The notes beneath the pieces were generated by a model, which did no database searches, was not told the DNA's origin, and saw only the letters and a list, made by a program, of their open reading frames with translations. From the NCBI GenBank assembly GCA_028716845.1, contig JAQUPF010000015.1, positions 1 to 55,178 on the forward strand: a DNA stretch of 55,178 nt. The letters are read 5' to 3'. Of the stretch, positions 7,917 through 18,600 are shown one piece after another. Both the position numbers and the translations under genes were made by a program. How positions within the stretch are numbered: position 1 is the first letter of the stretch; each line of letters opens with the position of its first letter. Source of the DNA: a bacterium (lineage in GTDB: Bacteria > Auribacterota > Tritonobacteria > UBA1439).

Positions 7917-9485
7917 ATGGGAGGGCGGTCCGACCGGCGGGCGGCCGTCGCCGCGTGCCTGGTCTGCGTCGCGGCGGCCGGCTGCGCCGCCGGGCGGTCC
8001 CCCGCGGCGGGCGCGGCCCCCGCGGCGGCCGCGCCGGCGGACAGGCCGCGCGCCTACCTGCACTACTGCCTCGGCGTCTTCAACGAGGGGGAGGGGGACC
8101 TCGACGCGGCGGCGGAGGAGTACGCGACCGCCCTCTCCTTCGACCCCGCCGCCGCCCCCATCCACCTCCGGCTCGCCCGGATCCACCTCCGCCGGCAGGA
8201 GTTCGCCAGGGCGATCGAGGAGGGGCGCCAGGCGGTCGCGAAGGGACCGGAGGTCGTGGAGGCGCGGCTCCTCCTCGGGAAGGCGTACTACGCGAGCGGC
8301 GAGGTCGAGGAGGCGGTCGCCCAGTTCGAGGAGGCGGCGCGCCTCGCCCCGGACCGCGAGGACGTCTACTCCTCCCTCGGGCAGATCCATTTCACCGAGG
8401 GGAGGCGGAAGGACGCGATCGAGGCGTTCGAGCGGGGCGTCCGCGCGTGTCCCGACGCCTGGCTGCTCTGGTTCAAGCTCGGCCTCCTCCACTGCGGCGA
8501 GGACGACGTCTCGCCGGCGGTCGCGGCGCTCAGGCGCGCCGCCGAACTCGCGCCGAACGCGTTCGAGATCCGCTACAAGCTCGCCCAGGTGTACGATCTC
8601 CTCGACCTGCGGGAGGCGGCGATCGAGGAGTACGAGAACGCGCTCAAGATCCAGCCGCTCAAGCTGGAGATCTACGGCCTCCTCGGCAACCTCTACCGGC
8701 GGATGGGGGACCTCGACAAGGCGGAGGGTCGCTTCCGCCTTCTCGTCGAGCTCACCCCCGGGGAGGTCCGCCACTACCTCTCGCTCGCGCAGGTCTACCT
8801 GATGCAGGACCGGAAGGAGGAGGCCGTCGCCCTCCTCGAAGAGGCGGTCGCCCGCGGGCTCGAATCCGCCGCGCTCCATTTCTACATCGGCCTCGCGCGG
8901 AGCTCCATGCAGGCGTACGACGCCGCGCTCGAGTCGTTCCAACGGGCGCTGGAGCTCGGGATCGAGGGGGCGGGCATCCACTTCCAGATGGGCGCGGCCC
9001 ACGAACGGCTCGGCCGGTACGACAGGGCGGAGGCGGCGTTCAGGAAATCGATCGAGCTCAACCCGAACAACGCCGAGGCGTACAACTACCTCGGCTACAT
9101 GTTCGCCGAGCGCGGCGTCAACCTCGACGAGGCCGAGACGCTCATCGGGAAGGCGCTCGAGATGGACCCCGACAACGGGGCCTACATCGACAGCATGGGG
9201 TGGGTCTATTTCCGGAAGGGGCTCTTCGACGAGGCGCTCGCCGCCCTCCAGCGGGCCGCCTCCATCATCGGCGACGATCCGGTCGTCCTCGAGCACCTCG
9301 GCGACGCCTACGCGGAGAAGAAGATGCCGAAGGAGGCGCTCGAGGCCTGGAGCAGGTCGCTGGAGCTGGATCCGAAGAACGAGGCCCTCCGCCTGAAGGT
9401 CGACCGGATCCGGCGCAGGGTGGAGGTCGGCTGCGACGACCGGGGCGCCGGGGAGGGCCCGAAGACCGAGGTCGTGCGGGAATAG
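7917..9485 (+). CDS. TPR-repeat lipoprotein
   Basis: A 522-residue protein with a lipoprotein signal: a hydrophobic stretch ending AAAGC (cysteine at about residue 24), then an Ala/Pro-rich spacer. About thirteen tandem tetratricopeptide repeats follow, from residue 45 to about 490. Repeats such as AEAYNYLGYMFAERGVNLDE and PDREDVYSSLGQIHFTEGR show the W/L-G-Y-A-P spacing. It is probably an envelope scaffold for protein-protein contacts, anchored to a membrane. The Shine-Dalgarno sequence lies in the end of the COX24-like gene, so the two are cotranscribed. The partner is not identified. Confidence 0.88.
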   Translation: MGGRSDRRAAVAACLVCVAAAGCAAGRSPAAGAAPAAAAPADRPRAYLHYCLGVFNEGEGDLDAAAEEYATALSFDPAAAPIHLRLARIHLRRQEFARAIEEGRQAVAKGPEVVEARLLLGKAYYASGEVEEAVAQFEEAARLAPDREDVYSSLGQIHFTEGRRKDAIEAFERGVRACPDAWLLWFKLGLLHCGEDDVSPAVAALRRAAELAPNAFEIRYKLAQVYDLLDLREAAIEEYENALKIQPLKLEIYGLLGNLYRRMGDLDKAEGRFRLLVELTPGEVRHYLSLAQVYLMQDRKEEAVALLEEAVARGLESAALHFYIGLARSSMQAYDAALESFQRALELGIEGAGIHFQMGAAHERLGRYDRAEAAFRKSIELNPNNAEAYNYLGYMFAERGVNLDEAETLIGKALEMDPDNGAYIDSMGWVYFRKGLFDEALAALQRAASIIGDDPVVLEHLGDAYAEKKMPKEALEAWSRSLELDPKNEALRLKVDRIRRRVEVGCDDRGAGEGPKTEVVRE

Positions 9486-9498
9486 CCCGCCCCCCCGC

Positions 9499-10476
9499 AT
9501 GCAGACCGATCCCGCCGCCGGTCCGGGCGGCAATCGCGATGAGGCACCCGTCCCCGAGCGCGGCTCCGCGCCCGGAAATGACGTCGCCTCCCCCCGCCCT
9601 TCCGCGCCGGCCGTCCTCCCCGTCTTCTGCCCGGCGAAGATCAATCTCCATCTGGAGATTGTCGGGCGGCGGCTCGACGGCTACCACGAGGTCCGCACCG
9701 TCATGCAGGCGATCGATCTCCGCGACGAGCTGCGGCTCGACGAGGCGGGGGGGGGGATCGACCTCCGCTGCGATCCGCCGACGGTTCCGGCGGATCCCGG
9801 CAATCTCTGCTGGAAGGCGGCGGAGGCGATGCGGCGCCGTGCGGGAGGCGACAGGGGGGTGCGGATCCTCCTCATGAAATCGGTCCCGGTCGCGGCCGGC
9901 CTCGGCGGCGGCAGCAGCGACGCCGCCGGCGTTCTCCGCGGACTCAACATCCTCTGGGGAAAGGGGTTGTCGAACGCCGCCCTCGAAGATATCGGCGCCG
10001 GCATCGGGTCTGATGTCCCGTTCTTCATCGGCGCCGGCACCGCCCTGTGCACCGGACGGGGGGAGATGGTGCGCCGGATCGAGGGCGCCCCCTCGCTCCC
10101 GTATGTGCTCGTGACCCCGCCTGTTCGCGTCTCGACGGCCGACGTGTATGCCTCCCTCGATTCGTCCCCGGGCTTCGCACCGGTGGGCGAGGATGATCTG
10201 CTCCGGGCGATCGCCGCCGGGGATCCCGGCCGCATCGGCGAATGCCTCTTCAACCGGCTCGAGACGGCGGGGGGGGCGCACATGCCCCTCGTCGCGGAGA
10301 TCAAATCGCTCCTTCTCGACGCGGGCGGTGTCGGCGCCTCGATGAGCGGGAGCGGGCCGAGCGTGTTCTGCCTCGCGCCTGGTGCCGGGGAGGCGAGGAC
10401 AATCGCGGAGCGGGTCGCCCGGCGCCTCGGGGAGGGGCATTTCGTCCATTGGGGGATGACAAACAGTGGAGTATGA
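9499..10476 (+). CDS. ispE: 4-diphosphocytidyl-2-C-methyl-D-erythritol kinase
   Basis: A GHMP-family kinase of the MEP isoprenoid pathway. It phosphorylates CDP-methylerythritol at the 2-hydroxyl. The protein is 325 residues from the ATG at 9499. The substrate motif FCPAKINLHLEI is at about residues 43-54 and includes the catalytic-site lysine. The ATP loop VAAGLGGGSSDAA is at about residues 131-143. The third GHMP motif is GASMSGSGPSVF near the C-terminus. The first 40 or so residues are low complexity and exceed the family norm, and no good Shine-Dalgarno sequence precedes 9499, so the true start is uncertain. It follows the TPR gene by 13 bases. Confidence 0.93.
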   Translation: MQTDPAAGPGGNRDEAPVPERGSAPGNDVASPRPSAPAVLPVFCPAKINLHLEIVGRRLDGYHEVRTVMQAIDLRDELRLDEAGGGIDLRCDPPTVPADPGNLCWKAAEAMRRRAGGDRGVRILLMKSVPVAAGLGGGSSDAAGVLRGLNILWGKGLSNAALEDIGAGIGSDVPFFIGAGTALCTGRGEMVRRIEGAPSLPYVLVTPPVRVSTADVYASLDSSPGFAPVGEDDLLRAIAAGDPGRIGECLFNRLETAGGAHMPLVAEIKSLLLDAGGVGASMSGSGPSVFCLAPGAGEARTIAERVARRLGEGHFVHWGMTNSGV

Positions 10477-10647
10477 ATCATGAATGGAGGTGCCCCGAAA
10501 GGAAGCGGTATCGGGCGAGACCATTTTCCTGGAACCATATTTAAAGCATATCCAATGCCTTATTCTGTGTAATACAATGCAGTCGAGGAAGTTAAGGAAT
10601 GCGCCGAAAAAAATCGAAATATATCGCCGTTTTTTTCAAATATACCC

Positions 10648-10677
10648 TTGACACCTCGCAAGGCCGAGGAATAGAAT
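10648..10677 (+). promoter_or_regulatory. Strong candidate promoter for the tRNA-Thr/tuf transcription unit
   Basis: TTGACA at 10648-10653, an 18-base spacer and TAGAAT at 10672-10677, in an AT-rich island within GC-rich DNA. It lies 143 bases before tRNA-Thr and is the best consensus promoter in the window. The -35 box overlaps one arm of an inverted repeat (10650-10662 with 10722-10736). Confidence 0.6.
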
Positions 10678-10736
10678 AACCCCGCAAAATAGGCATGGTA
10701 CGCCAATATCTTGATTGTTGACTTGCGAGGTTGTCG
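10650..10736. repeat. Inverted repeat flanking the leader start
   Basis: GACACCTCGCAAG at 10650-10662 is complementary, with a one-base bulge, to CTTGCGAGGTTGTC at 10723-10736. The promoter -10 box lies between the arms. It may be a protein-binding or recombination relic; as RNA only the right arm would be transcribed. Confidence 0.45.
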
Positions 10737-10746
10737 AGCAACCATC

Positions 10747-10779
10747 GCAGGCGCAAAGGTATTTTTGCGCCTGCTTTTT
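10747..10779 (+). terminator. Rho-independent terminator-like hairpin before tRNA-Thr
   Basis: A perfect 11-base-pair stem (10747-10757 with 10764-10774) with a six-base loop, followed by five T. It lies between the candidate promoter at 10648 and the tRNA at 10820. It either terminates read-through from ispE or acts as an attenuator of the tRNA/tuf unit. The rest of 10477-10819 contains no gene that I can support. Confidence 0.6.
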
Positions 10780-10819
10780 GTCTGTGGAATGTTTCATGCT
10801 GTCTTTTCGGCGACATGAC

Positions 10820-10895
10820 GCCCACGTAGCTCAGTCGGCAGAGCACGTCCTTGGTAAGGACGAGGTCACCGGTTCGACCCCGGTCGTGGGCTCCA
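10820..10895 (+). tRNA. tRNA-Thr (anticodon GGT)
   Basis: A 76-base cloverleaf with an encoded CCA end. The acceptor stem is GCCCACG with CGTGGGC, the D arm is AGCTCAGTCGGCAGAGC-like, and the anticodon stem CGTCC/GGACG frames the loop TTGGTAA with anticodon GGT. The T loop is GGTTCGACCCC-like. It decodes ACC/ACU. It stands directly before tuf, as tRNA genes do in many bacterial rpoBC-region operons. Confidence 0.96.
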
Positions 10896-10925
10896 GTGAA
10901 GCGGGGATTGGGGATAAGGGATAAG

Positions 10926-12192
<1,267 letters not shown>

Positions 12193-12207
12193 CGCAGGGC
12201 GGTATAT

Positions 12208-12360
12208 ATGGTACGCGAGATCATCACCCTGGCGTGCACCGAGTGCAAGCGGCGCACCTACACGAGCACAAAGGACCCGAAGAAGCACCCGGGACGGCTC
12301 GAGCTGAAGAAATACTGCCGGTTCGACAGGAAGCATACGCTGCACAAGGAAACGAAGTGA
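12208..12360 (+). CDS. rpmG: 50S ribosomal protein L33
   Basis: A 50-residue large-subunit protein beginning [20 protein letters not shown]. The typical L33 C-terminus (LELKKYC, then RKHTLHKE) is present. The zinc ribbon has a first CxxC pair (C10, C13), but the second pair reads CRFD instead of CxxC, so the fourth metal ligand is missing or replaced by aspartate. It sits between tuf and tRNA-Trp, the canonical place before secE. The start at 12208 fits the family length exactly. Confidence 0.95.
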   Translation: MVREIITLACTECKRRTYTSTKDPKKHPGRLELKKYCRFDRKHTLHKETK

Positions 12361-12366
12361 CTTCGT

Positions 12367-12402
12367 CCGCCGCCCATCGTGATTCCGTGCGACGGGCGGC
12401 GG
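12367..12402 (+). other. GC hairpin between rpmG and tRNA-Trp
   Basis: A nine-base-pair stem, CCGCCGCCC (12367-12375) with GGGCGGCGG (12394-12402), around an 18-base loop. There is no following T tract, so it is more likely an RNA-processing or stability element than a terminator. Confidence 0.4.
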
Positions 12403-12416
12403 GCGCATGAAGGAAC

Positions 12417-12493
12417 AGGCGGGTAGCTCAATCAGGTAGAGCACCGGTCTCCAAAACCGGCGGTTGCAGGTTCGATTCCTGTCCCGCCTGCCA
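12417..12493 (+). tRNA. tRNA-Trp (anticodon CCA)
   Basis: A 77-base cloverleaf with an encoded CCA end. The acceptor stem is AGGCGGG with CCCGCCT, with discriminator G. The anticodon stem CCGGT/ACCGG frames the loop CTCCAAA with anticodon CCA. The T arm is GGTTCGATTCC-like. Its place between rpmG and secE is the standard one. Confidence 0.96.
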
Positions 12494-12555
12494 GAGACAG
12501 GGAGCGCGGAGAGGGGCCCCGCCGGGGGGCGCGGCGGGCGGACGAGGGGTGCCGC

Positions 12556-12774
12556 ATGTTCGGAAAGGCGCGGACGTTCATCGCCGAGGTGGTCGCCGAG
12601 ATGAGCAAGGTCTCGTGGCCGATCAAGCGGGGGAAGGACATCAAGCCGGCGGAGCGGTACCGGGAGCTCTCCGACTCGACGATCATGGTGATCGTCTCGT
12701 CGGTCGCCCTCGCCGCCTACGTCGGCGCGGCCGACCTCGTCCTCTCCTCGCTCATGCGTGTCCTCATCGGATGA
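12556..12774 (+). CDS. secE: Preprotein translocase subunit SecE
   Basis: A 72-residue single-span inner-membrane subunit that clamps SecY in the Sec translocon. The conserved amphipathic stretch [11 protein letters not shown] precedes the transmembrane helix at about residues 42-66 ([20 protein letters not shown]). Length is typical of the short bacterial form. It is followed 10 bases later by nusG. Its partner secY is at 36486. Confidence 0.95.
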   Translation: MFGKARTFIAEVVAEMSKVSWPIKRGKDIKPAERYRELSDSTIMVIVSSVALAAYVGAADLVLSSLMRVLIG

Positions 12775-12784
12775 CGGGTGGCGT

Positions 12785-13354
12785 ATGGCCGACGAGCAGG
12801 TGCGGGAGACGGGGGCGGAGGGGGCGCCGGAGCGGCAGTGGTTCGTCGTCCACACGCTCTCCGGCCAGGAGTACCGGGTCAAGGAGATGATCGAGAGCAG
12901 GGCGAAGAGCCACGAGATGGAGGACAAGATCTTCCAGGTCCTCATCCCCTCGGAGAAGGTCGCCGAGGTGAAGGCCGGGAAGAAGACGATCACGGCCCGG
13001 AAATTCTTCCCCGGCTACCTGCTCGTCGAGATGATCCGCACGGACGATTCCTACTACCTCGTCCGGCAGACGCCGGGGGTCATCGGATTCATCGGGGCGG
13101 GCTCGCCGATCCCGCTCAGGGAGCACGAGGTCTCGGACGTCCTCTCGCAGATCGAGGTGAAGCGGGAGCGGGTGAAGCCGAAGGTGCTCTTCGAGGTCGG
13201 CGAGACGGTGAAGGTCACGGACGGGCCGTTCGTCAACTTCAACGGCGTCATCGACGAGGTGAACCCGGACCGGGGCAAGCTCAAGGTGCTCGTCTCCATC
13301 TTCGGCAGATCCACGCCGGTGGAGCTTGAATACTGGCAGGTCGAGAAGGGTTGA
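12785..13354 (+). CDS. nusG: Transcription termination/antitermination factor NusG
   Basis: An RNA-polymerase-binding factor of 189 residues that links transcription, Rho and the ribosome. The N-terminal NGN domain has [19 protein letters not shown] and [10 protein letters not shown]. The C-terminal KOW domain has [20 protein letters not shown]. The start at 12785 is chosen because the protein then begins shortly before WFVVH and has a GGGTGG-like Shine-Dalgarno sequence. An upstream in-frame codon at 12758 would overlap secE. Confidence 0.96.
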   Translation: MADEQVRETGAEGAPERQWFVVHTLSGQEYRVKEMIESRAKSHEMEDKIFQVLIPSEKVAEVKAGKKTITARKFFPGYLLVEMIRTDDSYYLVRQTPGVIGFIGAGSPIPLREHEVSDVLSQIEVKRERVKPKVLFEVGETVKVTDGPFVNFNGVIDEVNPDRGKLKVLVSIFGRSTPVELEYWQVEKG

Positions 13355-13393
13355 GGCGCGGCCCCCCGGGGCCGGAGCGGGGCGGGACGTTCA

Positions 13394-13822
13394 ATGGCGA
13401 AAGAGATCGCGGCGATGGTGAAGTTGCAGATCCCCGCGGGGCAGGCGAACCCGGCCCCGCCCGTCGGGCCCGCCCTCGGCCAGCACGGCGTGAACATCAT
13501 GGAGTTCTGCAAGGCGTTCAACGCGGCGACGAAGGACAAGGGCGGCATCACCGTCCCGGTCGTCATCAGCGTCTACCGGGACCGCTCCTTCTCCTTCGTG
13601 CTGAAATCGCCCCCGGCGGCGGCGCTCCTCAAGAAGGCGGCGGGGCTCGCGGTCGGCTCGCCCTCACCCGGCAAGGAGAAGGTCGGGAAGGTGACGCGCG
13701 GGCAGGTCCGCGACATCGCCCGGCAGAAGAAGGCGGACCTCACCGCGGGGGGCGAGGAGGCGGCGATGCGGATTGTCGAGGGGACCGCGAGGAGCATGGG
13801 GATCGACATCGTCGAGGAGTGA
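13394..13822 (+). CDS. rplK: 50S ribosomal protein L11
   Basis: A 142-residue protein of the GTPase-associated centre; binds 23S rRNA and the L10-L12 stalk base. It has the proline-rich N-terminal motif [20 protein letters not shown] and the C-terminal RNA-binding part ending [13 protein letters not shown]. Length and order (nusG-rplK-rplA) are canonical. Translation stops 20 bases before the rplA start. Confidence 0.97.
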   Translation: MAKEIAAMVKLQIPAGQANPAPPVGPALGQHGVNIMEFCKAFNAATKDKGGITVPVVISVYRDRSFSFVLKSPPAAALLKKAAGLAVGSPSPGKEKVGKVTRGQVRDIARQKKADLTAGGEEAAMRIVEGTARSMGIDIVEE

Positions 13823-13842
13823 GCCCGCGGGAGGCGGCATCG

Positions 13843-14541
13843 GTGAAGCGGCAGAGCAAGCGGTACAGGCAGGCGAGGGAGCGCGCGGGCGGCCCGGGCG
13901 TGCGCCCGCTCGGCGAGGCGATCGCCCTCCTCCAGGAGCTGCCGCCGGCCCGGTTCGACGAGACGGTGGAGATGGTCTTCTTCCTGGGGATCGACCCGAA
14001 GCAGACCGACCAGCTCGTCCGGGGGACGGTCGCCCTCCCGCACGGCACCGGGAAGAAGGTGCGGATCGCCGTCTTCGCCAGGGGGAGCGGCGCGGACGAG
14101 GCGCGGGCGGCCGGCGCCGAGATCGTGGGCCACGAGGACCTCATCAAGAAGGTGAGCGAGGGCTGGACGGATTTCGACACGGCCGTCACGACCCCCGATC
14201 TGATGAAGGAGGTCGGGCGGCTCGGGAAGATCCTCGGCCCCCGCGGCCTCATGCCGAGCCCGAAGACCGGGACCGTGACGCGGGAGATCGGCAAGACCGT
14301 CCGGGAGCTCATGGCGGGCAGGATCGAGTTCAGGACGGACAAGGGCGCGAACGTCCACGTCCCGATCGGGAAGCGGTCGTTCGCCGCCCGCGCCCTCGCG
14401 GAGAACGCCGAGGCGATCATCGAGGCCCTCCTGAAGGCGAAGCCCGCGGGGGTGAAGGGGTCGTTCGTGAGGAAGTGCGTCGTGTCGACGACGATGGGGC
14501 CGGGCGTCGGGGTGGACCTCCGGCAGTACGTGACGCCCTGA
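13843..14541 (+). CDS. rplA: 50S ribosomal protein L1
   Basis: A 232-residue L1-stalk protein. The GTG at 13843 is preceded by GGAGG, 8 bases away, and gives the normal length. Conserved blocks are FDETVEMVFFLGIDPKQTDQ, GTGKKVRIAVFA, GRLGKILGPRGLMPSPKTGT and GSFVRKCVVSTTMGPGV. In other bacteria L1 represses its own operon by binding the mRNA leader; no such site could be confirmed here. Confidence 0.97.
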   Translation: MKRQSKRYRQARERAGGPGVRPLGEAIALLQELPPARFDETVEMVFFLGIDPKQTDQLVRGTVALPHGTGKKVRIAVFARGSGADEARAAGAEIVGHEDLIKKVSEGWTDFDTAVTTPDLMKEVGRLGKILGPRGLMPSPKTGTVTREIGKTVRELMAGRIEFRTDKGANVHVPIGKRSFAARALAENAEAIIEALLKAKPAGVKGSFVRKCVVSTTMGPGVGVDLRQYVTP

Positions 14542-14557
14542 GGGCGCGGAGCGCGGC

Positions 14558-15076
14558 ATGAGAGCGGAGAAGAAGGGCATCGTCGAGGCGATCCGGGGGG
14601 CGCTCGACCGCAGCGCGATGCTCATCCTGACCGACCACACCGGCCTCTCCGCGACGGGGATGAGCGAGCTCCGTGCCGTCCTCGCCAGGAGCGGCGCCCG
14701 CTACATGGTGGTGAAGAACACGCTGCTCCGGCGGGCGCTCGACGACGCCTCGCTCGCGGCCCTCGAGGGGGGGCTCGCCGGGCCGACGGCGATCGCCGTC
14801 ACGAGCGGCGACTGCGCCGCCCTGTCGAAGATCATCGTCGCATTCGCGAAGGAGAACGGGGCCCCGAAGGTGAAGGTTGGGCTCCTCGGCGGGAGCGCCC
14901 TCGCCGCGGCGCAGATCGGCGCGCTCGCGGCGCTGCCCCCCCGCGAGGTGCTGCTCGCCCGCCTTGTCGGCGGCCTCGCGGCGCCGCTCTCGGGGCTGCT
15001 CCGCTGCATGGCGGACGCGCCGCGGCGGTTTGCCTGCGTGCTGAACGAGCTGGCCCGGAAGGCCGGCGGCGGTTGA
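14558..15076 (+). CDS. rplJ: 50S ribosomal protein L10
   Basis: A 172-residue stalk-base protein that anchors L7/L12 dimers through its C-terminal helix. The N-terminal block ([18 protein letters not shown], then [13 protein letters not shown]) is typical. The gap from rplA is only 16 bases, so the long L10 leader that mediates autoregulation in E. coli cannot be present. The C-terminal helix ends [14 protein letters not shown]. Confidence 0.96.
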   Translation: MRAEKKGIVEAIRGALDRSAMLILTDHTGLSATGMSELRAVLARSGARYMVVKNTLLRRALDDASLAALEGGLAGPTAIAVTSGDCAALSKIIVAFAKENGAPKVKVGLLGGSALAAAQIGALAALPPREVLLARLVGGLAAPLSGLLRCMADAPRRFACVLNELARKAGGG

Positions 15077-15111
15077 ACCGGCCTCGGCCGGGATCGGAGG
15101 AGGAGACCACA

Positions 15112-15603
15112 ATGACCGATGAGACGGGGAAGGCGGAGTCGAAGGCGGAAGGGAAGGCCGCGGCGGACCTCTCCGCCGAGGTGAAGGCGATCCTGAAGAA
15201 GATCGGCGATCTCAGCCCGGCCGACCGCAAGGCGCTCGGGCTCGAGGTGGTCAAGGGCCTGACGGTGATCGAGCTCTCCGAGTGGGTGAAGTCCATGGAG
15301 GACGAGTTCGGCGTCTCCGCGGCGCTCCCCGTCGCCGCCGTCGGCGTCGCCGCGGCGGCGCCGGGCGCGGGCGGCGAGGCGGCCGAGGAGAAGACCTCGT
15401 TCAACGTCGTCCTCACGTCGGCCGGCGACAAGAAGATCCAGGTGATCAAGGAGGTCCGCGCGATCACGAGCCTCGGGCTCAAGGAGGCCAAGGACCTCGT
15501 CGAGGGCGCCCCGAAGGCGGTGAAGGAGGGCGTGACGAAGGAAGAGGCGGAGGAGATCAGGAAGAAGCTCGTCGCGGCGGGCGCCGCGGTCGAGATCAAG
15601 TAG
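15112..15603 (+). CDS. rplL: 50S ribosomal protein L7/L12 with N-terminal extension
   Basis: The stalk protein that recruits translational GTPases. The C-terminal domain is regular ([20 protein letters not shown], then [19 protein letters not shown]). The dimerisation segment [19 protein letters not shown] begins near residue 50 instead of near residue 10, so the protein is 163 residues, not about 125. The extra part has a Lys/Glu-rich head and a helix ([20 protein letters not shown]). The start at 15112 has a strong GGAGGAGG Shine-Dalgarno sequence. An internal GTG at 15247 would remove the extension but has no such site. Confidence 0.95.
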   Translation: MTDETGKAESKAEGKAAADLSAEVKAILKKIGDLSPADRKALGLEVVKGLTVIELSEWVKSMEDEFGVSAALPVAAVGVAAAAPGAGGEAAEEKTSFNVVLTSAGDKKIQVIKEVRAITSLGLKEAKDLVEGAPKAVKEGVTKEEAEEIRKKLVAAGAAVEIK

Positions 15604-15637
15604 GGGAAGGCCGGCACGAGAGGCGCGCGAGGCTGCC

Positions 15638-18600
15638 ATGTCGTCGAAGAAGGACATCACCGATTACTCCCGGGCGCGGGAGATCGTCCAGATCCCCAAC
15701 CTGGTGGAGGTGCAGACGAGATCCTACGAGGATTTCCTGCAACCGAACGCCCTCCCCACGAAGCGGCGGCTCAAGGGGCTCCAGGAGGTGTTCAGGGAGG
15801 TCTTCCCGATCAAGAGCTACGACGAGACCTGCGCGCTCGAGTTCGTGGGCTACTCGCTCGGCGTGCCGAAATACGACATCATCGAGTGCCACCGGCGCGG
15901 GCTGACCTACTCGGCCCCGCTCCGGGTGACGCTCCGGCTCCGGGAGAACGGCAATATCAAGGAGGAGACGGTCTACTTCGGCAGCATCCCCCTCATGACC
16001 GAGCAGGGGACCTTCATCATCAACGGCGCCGAGCGGGTCATCGTGAGCCAGCTCCACCGCTCCCCGGGCGTCTGTTACGAGCGGGCGGCGCACCCCCGCG
16101 GCGTGCCGAGCTACTGGTTCAGGATCATCCCCTACCGCGGCTCCTGGCTCGAGGGCGAGCTCGACCCGAACGACGTCATCCATCTCTACATCGACCGGCG
16201 CCGGCGCCGGCGGAAGATCTTCGCGACGACGTTCCTCAGGGCGATCGGCTACGCCACGGACGGGGAAATCCTCGAGGCGCTCCTCGGACGGGAGGAGGTC
16301 TCCCTCGGCGGGCCGGACGACAAGGCGCTCGCGAACCGGATCGTCCTCCAGCCGGTCGCCGACCCCCGGACCGGCGCGCCGATGGTCTCCCCGGGCGAGC
16401 GGCTCACCGCGCAGCGCCTCGGCGAGCTCCGGAAGGCGGGCGTCGGGTCGCTCGCGGTCGCCGCCTCCACGTTGGGGGAGAAGGGCATCCTCCAGATGAT
16501 CGAGAAGGACCGGCAGAAGCAGCTCGACGCCCAGGACGAGGCGCTCAAGGAGATCTACAAGCGCCTCCGCCCCGGCGACCCCGCCAACATCTCGAGCGCG
16601 CGGAGCATGCTCAAGCGGATCTTCTTCGACCCCCGCCACTATGATCTCGGGAGGGTGGGGCGGTTCAAGCTGAACAGGAAGCTCGGCTTCGAGGTGACCG
16701 AGCGCACGCTGCGGGTCGGCATCCTCCGCAAGGAGGACGTCGCCGAGGCGTGTCGCTACCTGCTCAGGCTGCGGCACGGCGAGGGCGGCACCCTGGACGA
16801 CATCGACCACCTCGGCAACCGCCGTGTCCGTTCCGTCGGCGAGCTGCTCCAGAACCAGTGCCGCATCGGCCTCGCCCGGATGGAGCGGCTCACGAAGGAG
16901 CGGATGAACCTCTACGACATGAGCGCCGAGACCGTGACGCCGCACCGGCTGATCAACCCGAAGGCGTTCACGAGCGTCATTCGCGACTTCTTCGGCAGGA
17001 GCCAGCTCTCCCAGTTCATGGACCAGACGAACCCGCTCGCCGAGCTCACCCACAAGCGGCGGCTCTCCGCCCTCGGCCCCGGCGGCCTCTCGCGGGAGCG
17101 CGCGGGCTTCGAGGTGCGCGACGTCCACACGAGCCACTACGGGCGCATCTGCCCGATCGAGACGCCGGAGGGCCCGAACATCGGCCTCATCTCCTCGCTG
17201 AGCACCTACGCGCGGGTCAACGAGTTCGGCTTCCTGGAGACCATCTACCGCAAGGTGGTCGACGGGCGGGTGACCGACGAGGTCGTCTGGATGAGCGCCG
17301 ACGAGGAGGAGGAGTGCGTCATCGCGCAGGCGAACGCCCCGACCGACGAGCGCGGCCACCTCGCGGGGGAGAAGGTATCGGCGCGCTTCCGGGGGGATTT
17401 TGTCTACGTGCCGGCGCGGGAGATCCAGTACATGGACGTCTCCCCGAAGCAGCTCGTGAGCGTGGCGGCCGGGCTCATCCCCTTCCTCGAGCACAACGAC
17501 GCCAACCGCGCCCTCATGGGATCGAACATGCAGCGCCAGGCGGTCCCGCTCCTCACCACCGAGGCGCCCATCATCATGACCGGCCTCGAGCGGCAGGTGG
17601 CCCGCGATTCCGGCGTCATGGTCCTCGCGCAGGCCCCGGGCGAGGTGGAGTACGTGGACAGCACGAGGATCGTGGCCGGCGGCAGGACCTACCGGCTCAT
17701 CAAGAACTTCCGCTCCAACGCCGGGACCTGCATCAACCAGCGCCCGACGGTGGCGGTCGGCGACCGCGTGCGGAAGGGGGACGTGCTCGCCGACGGCCCC
17801 GCGACGAGGGAGGGGTGCCTCGCCCTCGGGCGCAACGTGCTCGTCGCCTTCATGCCCTGGGGGGGGCACAACTTCGAGGACGCGATCCTCATCAGCGAAC
17901 GGCTCGTGCGGGACGACAGCTTCACCTCCATCCACATCGAGGAGTTCGAGATCGGGGCCCGCGACACGAAGCTCGGCAAGGAGGAGATCACCCGCGACAT
18001 CCCGAACGTCGGCGAGGAGTCCCTGAAGGACCTCGCCGAGGACGGCATCGTGAGGCTCGGGGCGGAGGTGAAGCCCGGCGACATCCTCGTCGGGAAGATC
18101 ACCCCGAAAACCGAGACCGAGCTCTCCCCCGAGGAGCGGCTCCTCCGGGCGATCTTCGGCGAAAAGGCGGCGGATGTCCGCGACGCCTCCCTCATCGTCC
18201 CCTCCGGCACCGAGGGGATCGTCATGGACGTGAAGGTCTTCTCCCGCAAGGACGCCGCCCAGACCGACGACGAGCGGCTCGAGGAGAAGCGGAAGATCCG
18301 CGAGATCACCGAGGAGTTCCGGAAGCGGATCGCGAAGATCCGGTCGCGGCGGGAGGAGCGCCTCACCGACCTCCTCTCGGGGAAGGTCGCGGAGGCGGAG
18401 GTGATCAATCTCCAGACCGGGGAGGTGATCATTTCGGCGGGCAAGAAGATCGGCACAACGCACATCGAGAAGCTCCAGGAGGTCGATTTCAGCGACATCG
18501 AGACCGACGACGAGTCGATGGGGAACGAGATCAAGGGCGTGCTCATGGAGTACGGCCACGCCATCGAGGAGGCGGAGACGGCGGAGAACCGCGCCATCGA

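Noticed and set aside
7810-8802. An alternative frame starting just before the COX24-like gene
   Set aside because: It is out of frame with the mini-protein and the TPR gene and is Arg/Ser-biased low complexity.
10747-10779. Known riboswitch or T-box before tRNA-Thr
   Set aside because: Only a simple terminator hairpin and one inverted repeat are visible; no conserved riboswitch or T-box elements were recognised.
10715-10924. A 69-residue open frame across the leader and tRNA-Thr
   Set aside because: It is read through the terminator hairpin and the tRNA, with no conserved features.
14542-14557. L10 autoregulatory leader before rplJ
   Set aside because: The gap is only 16 bases, too short for the known structure.
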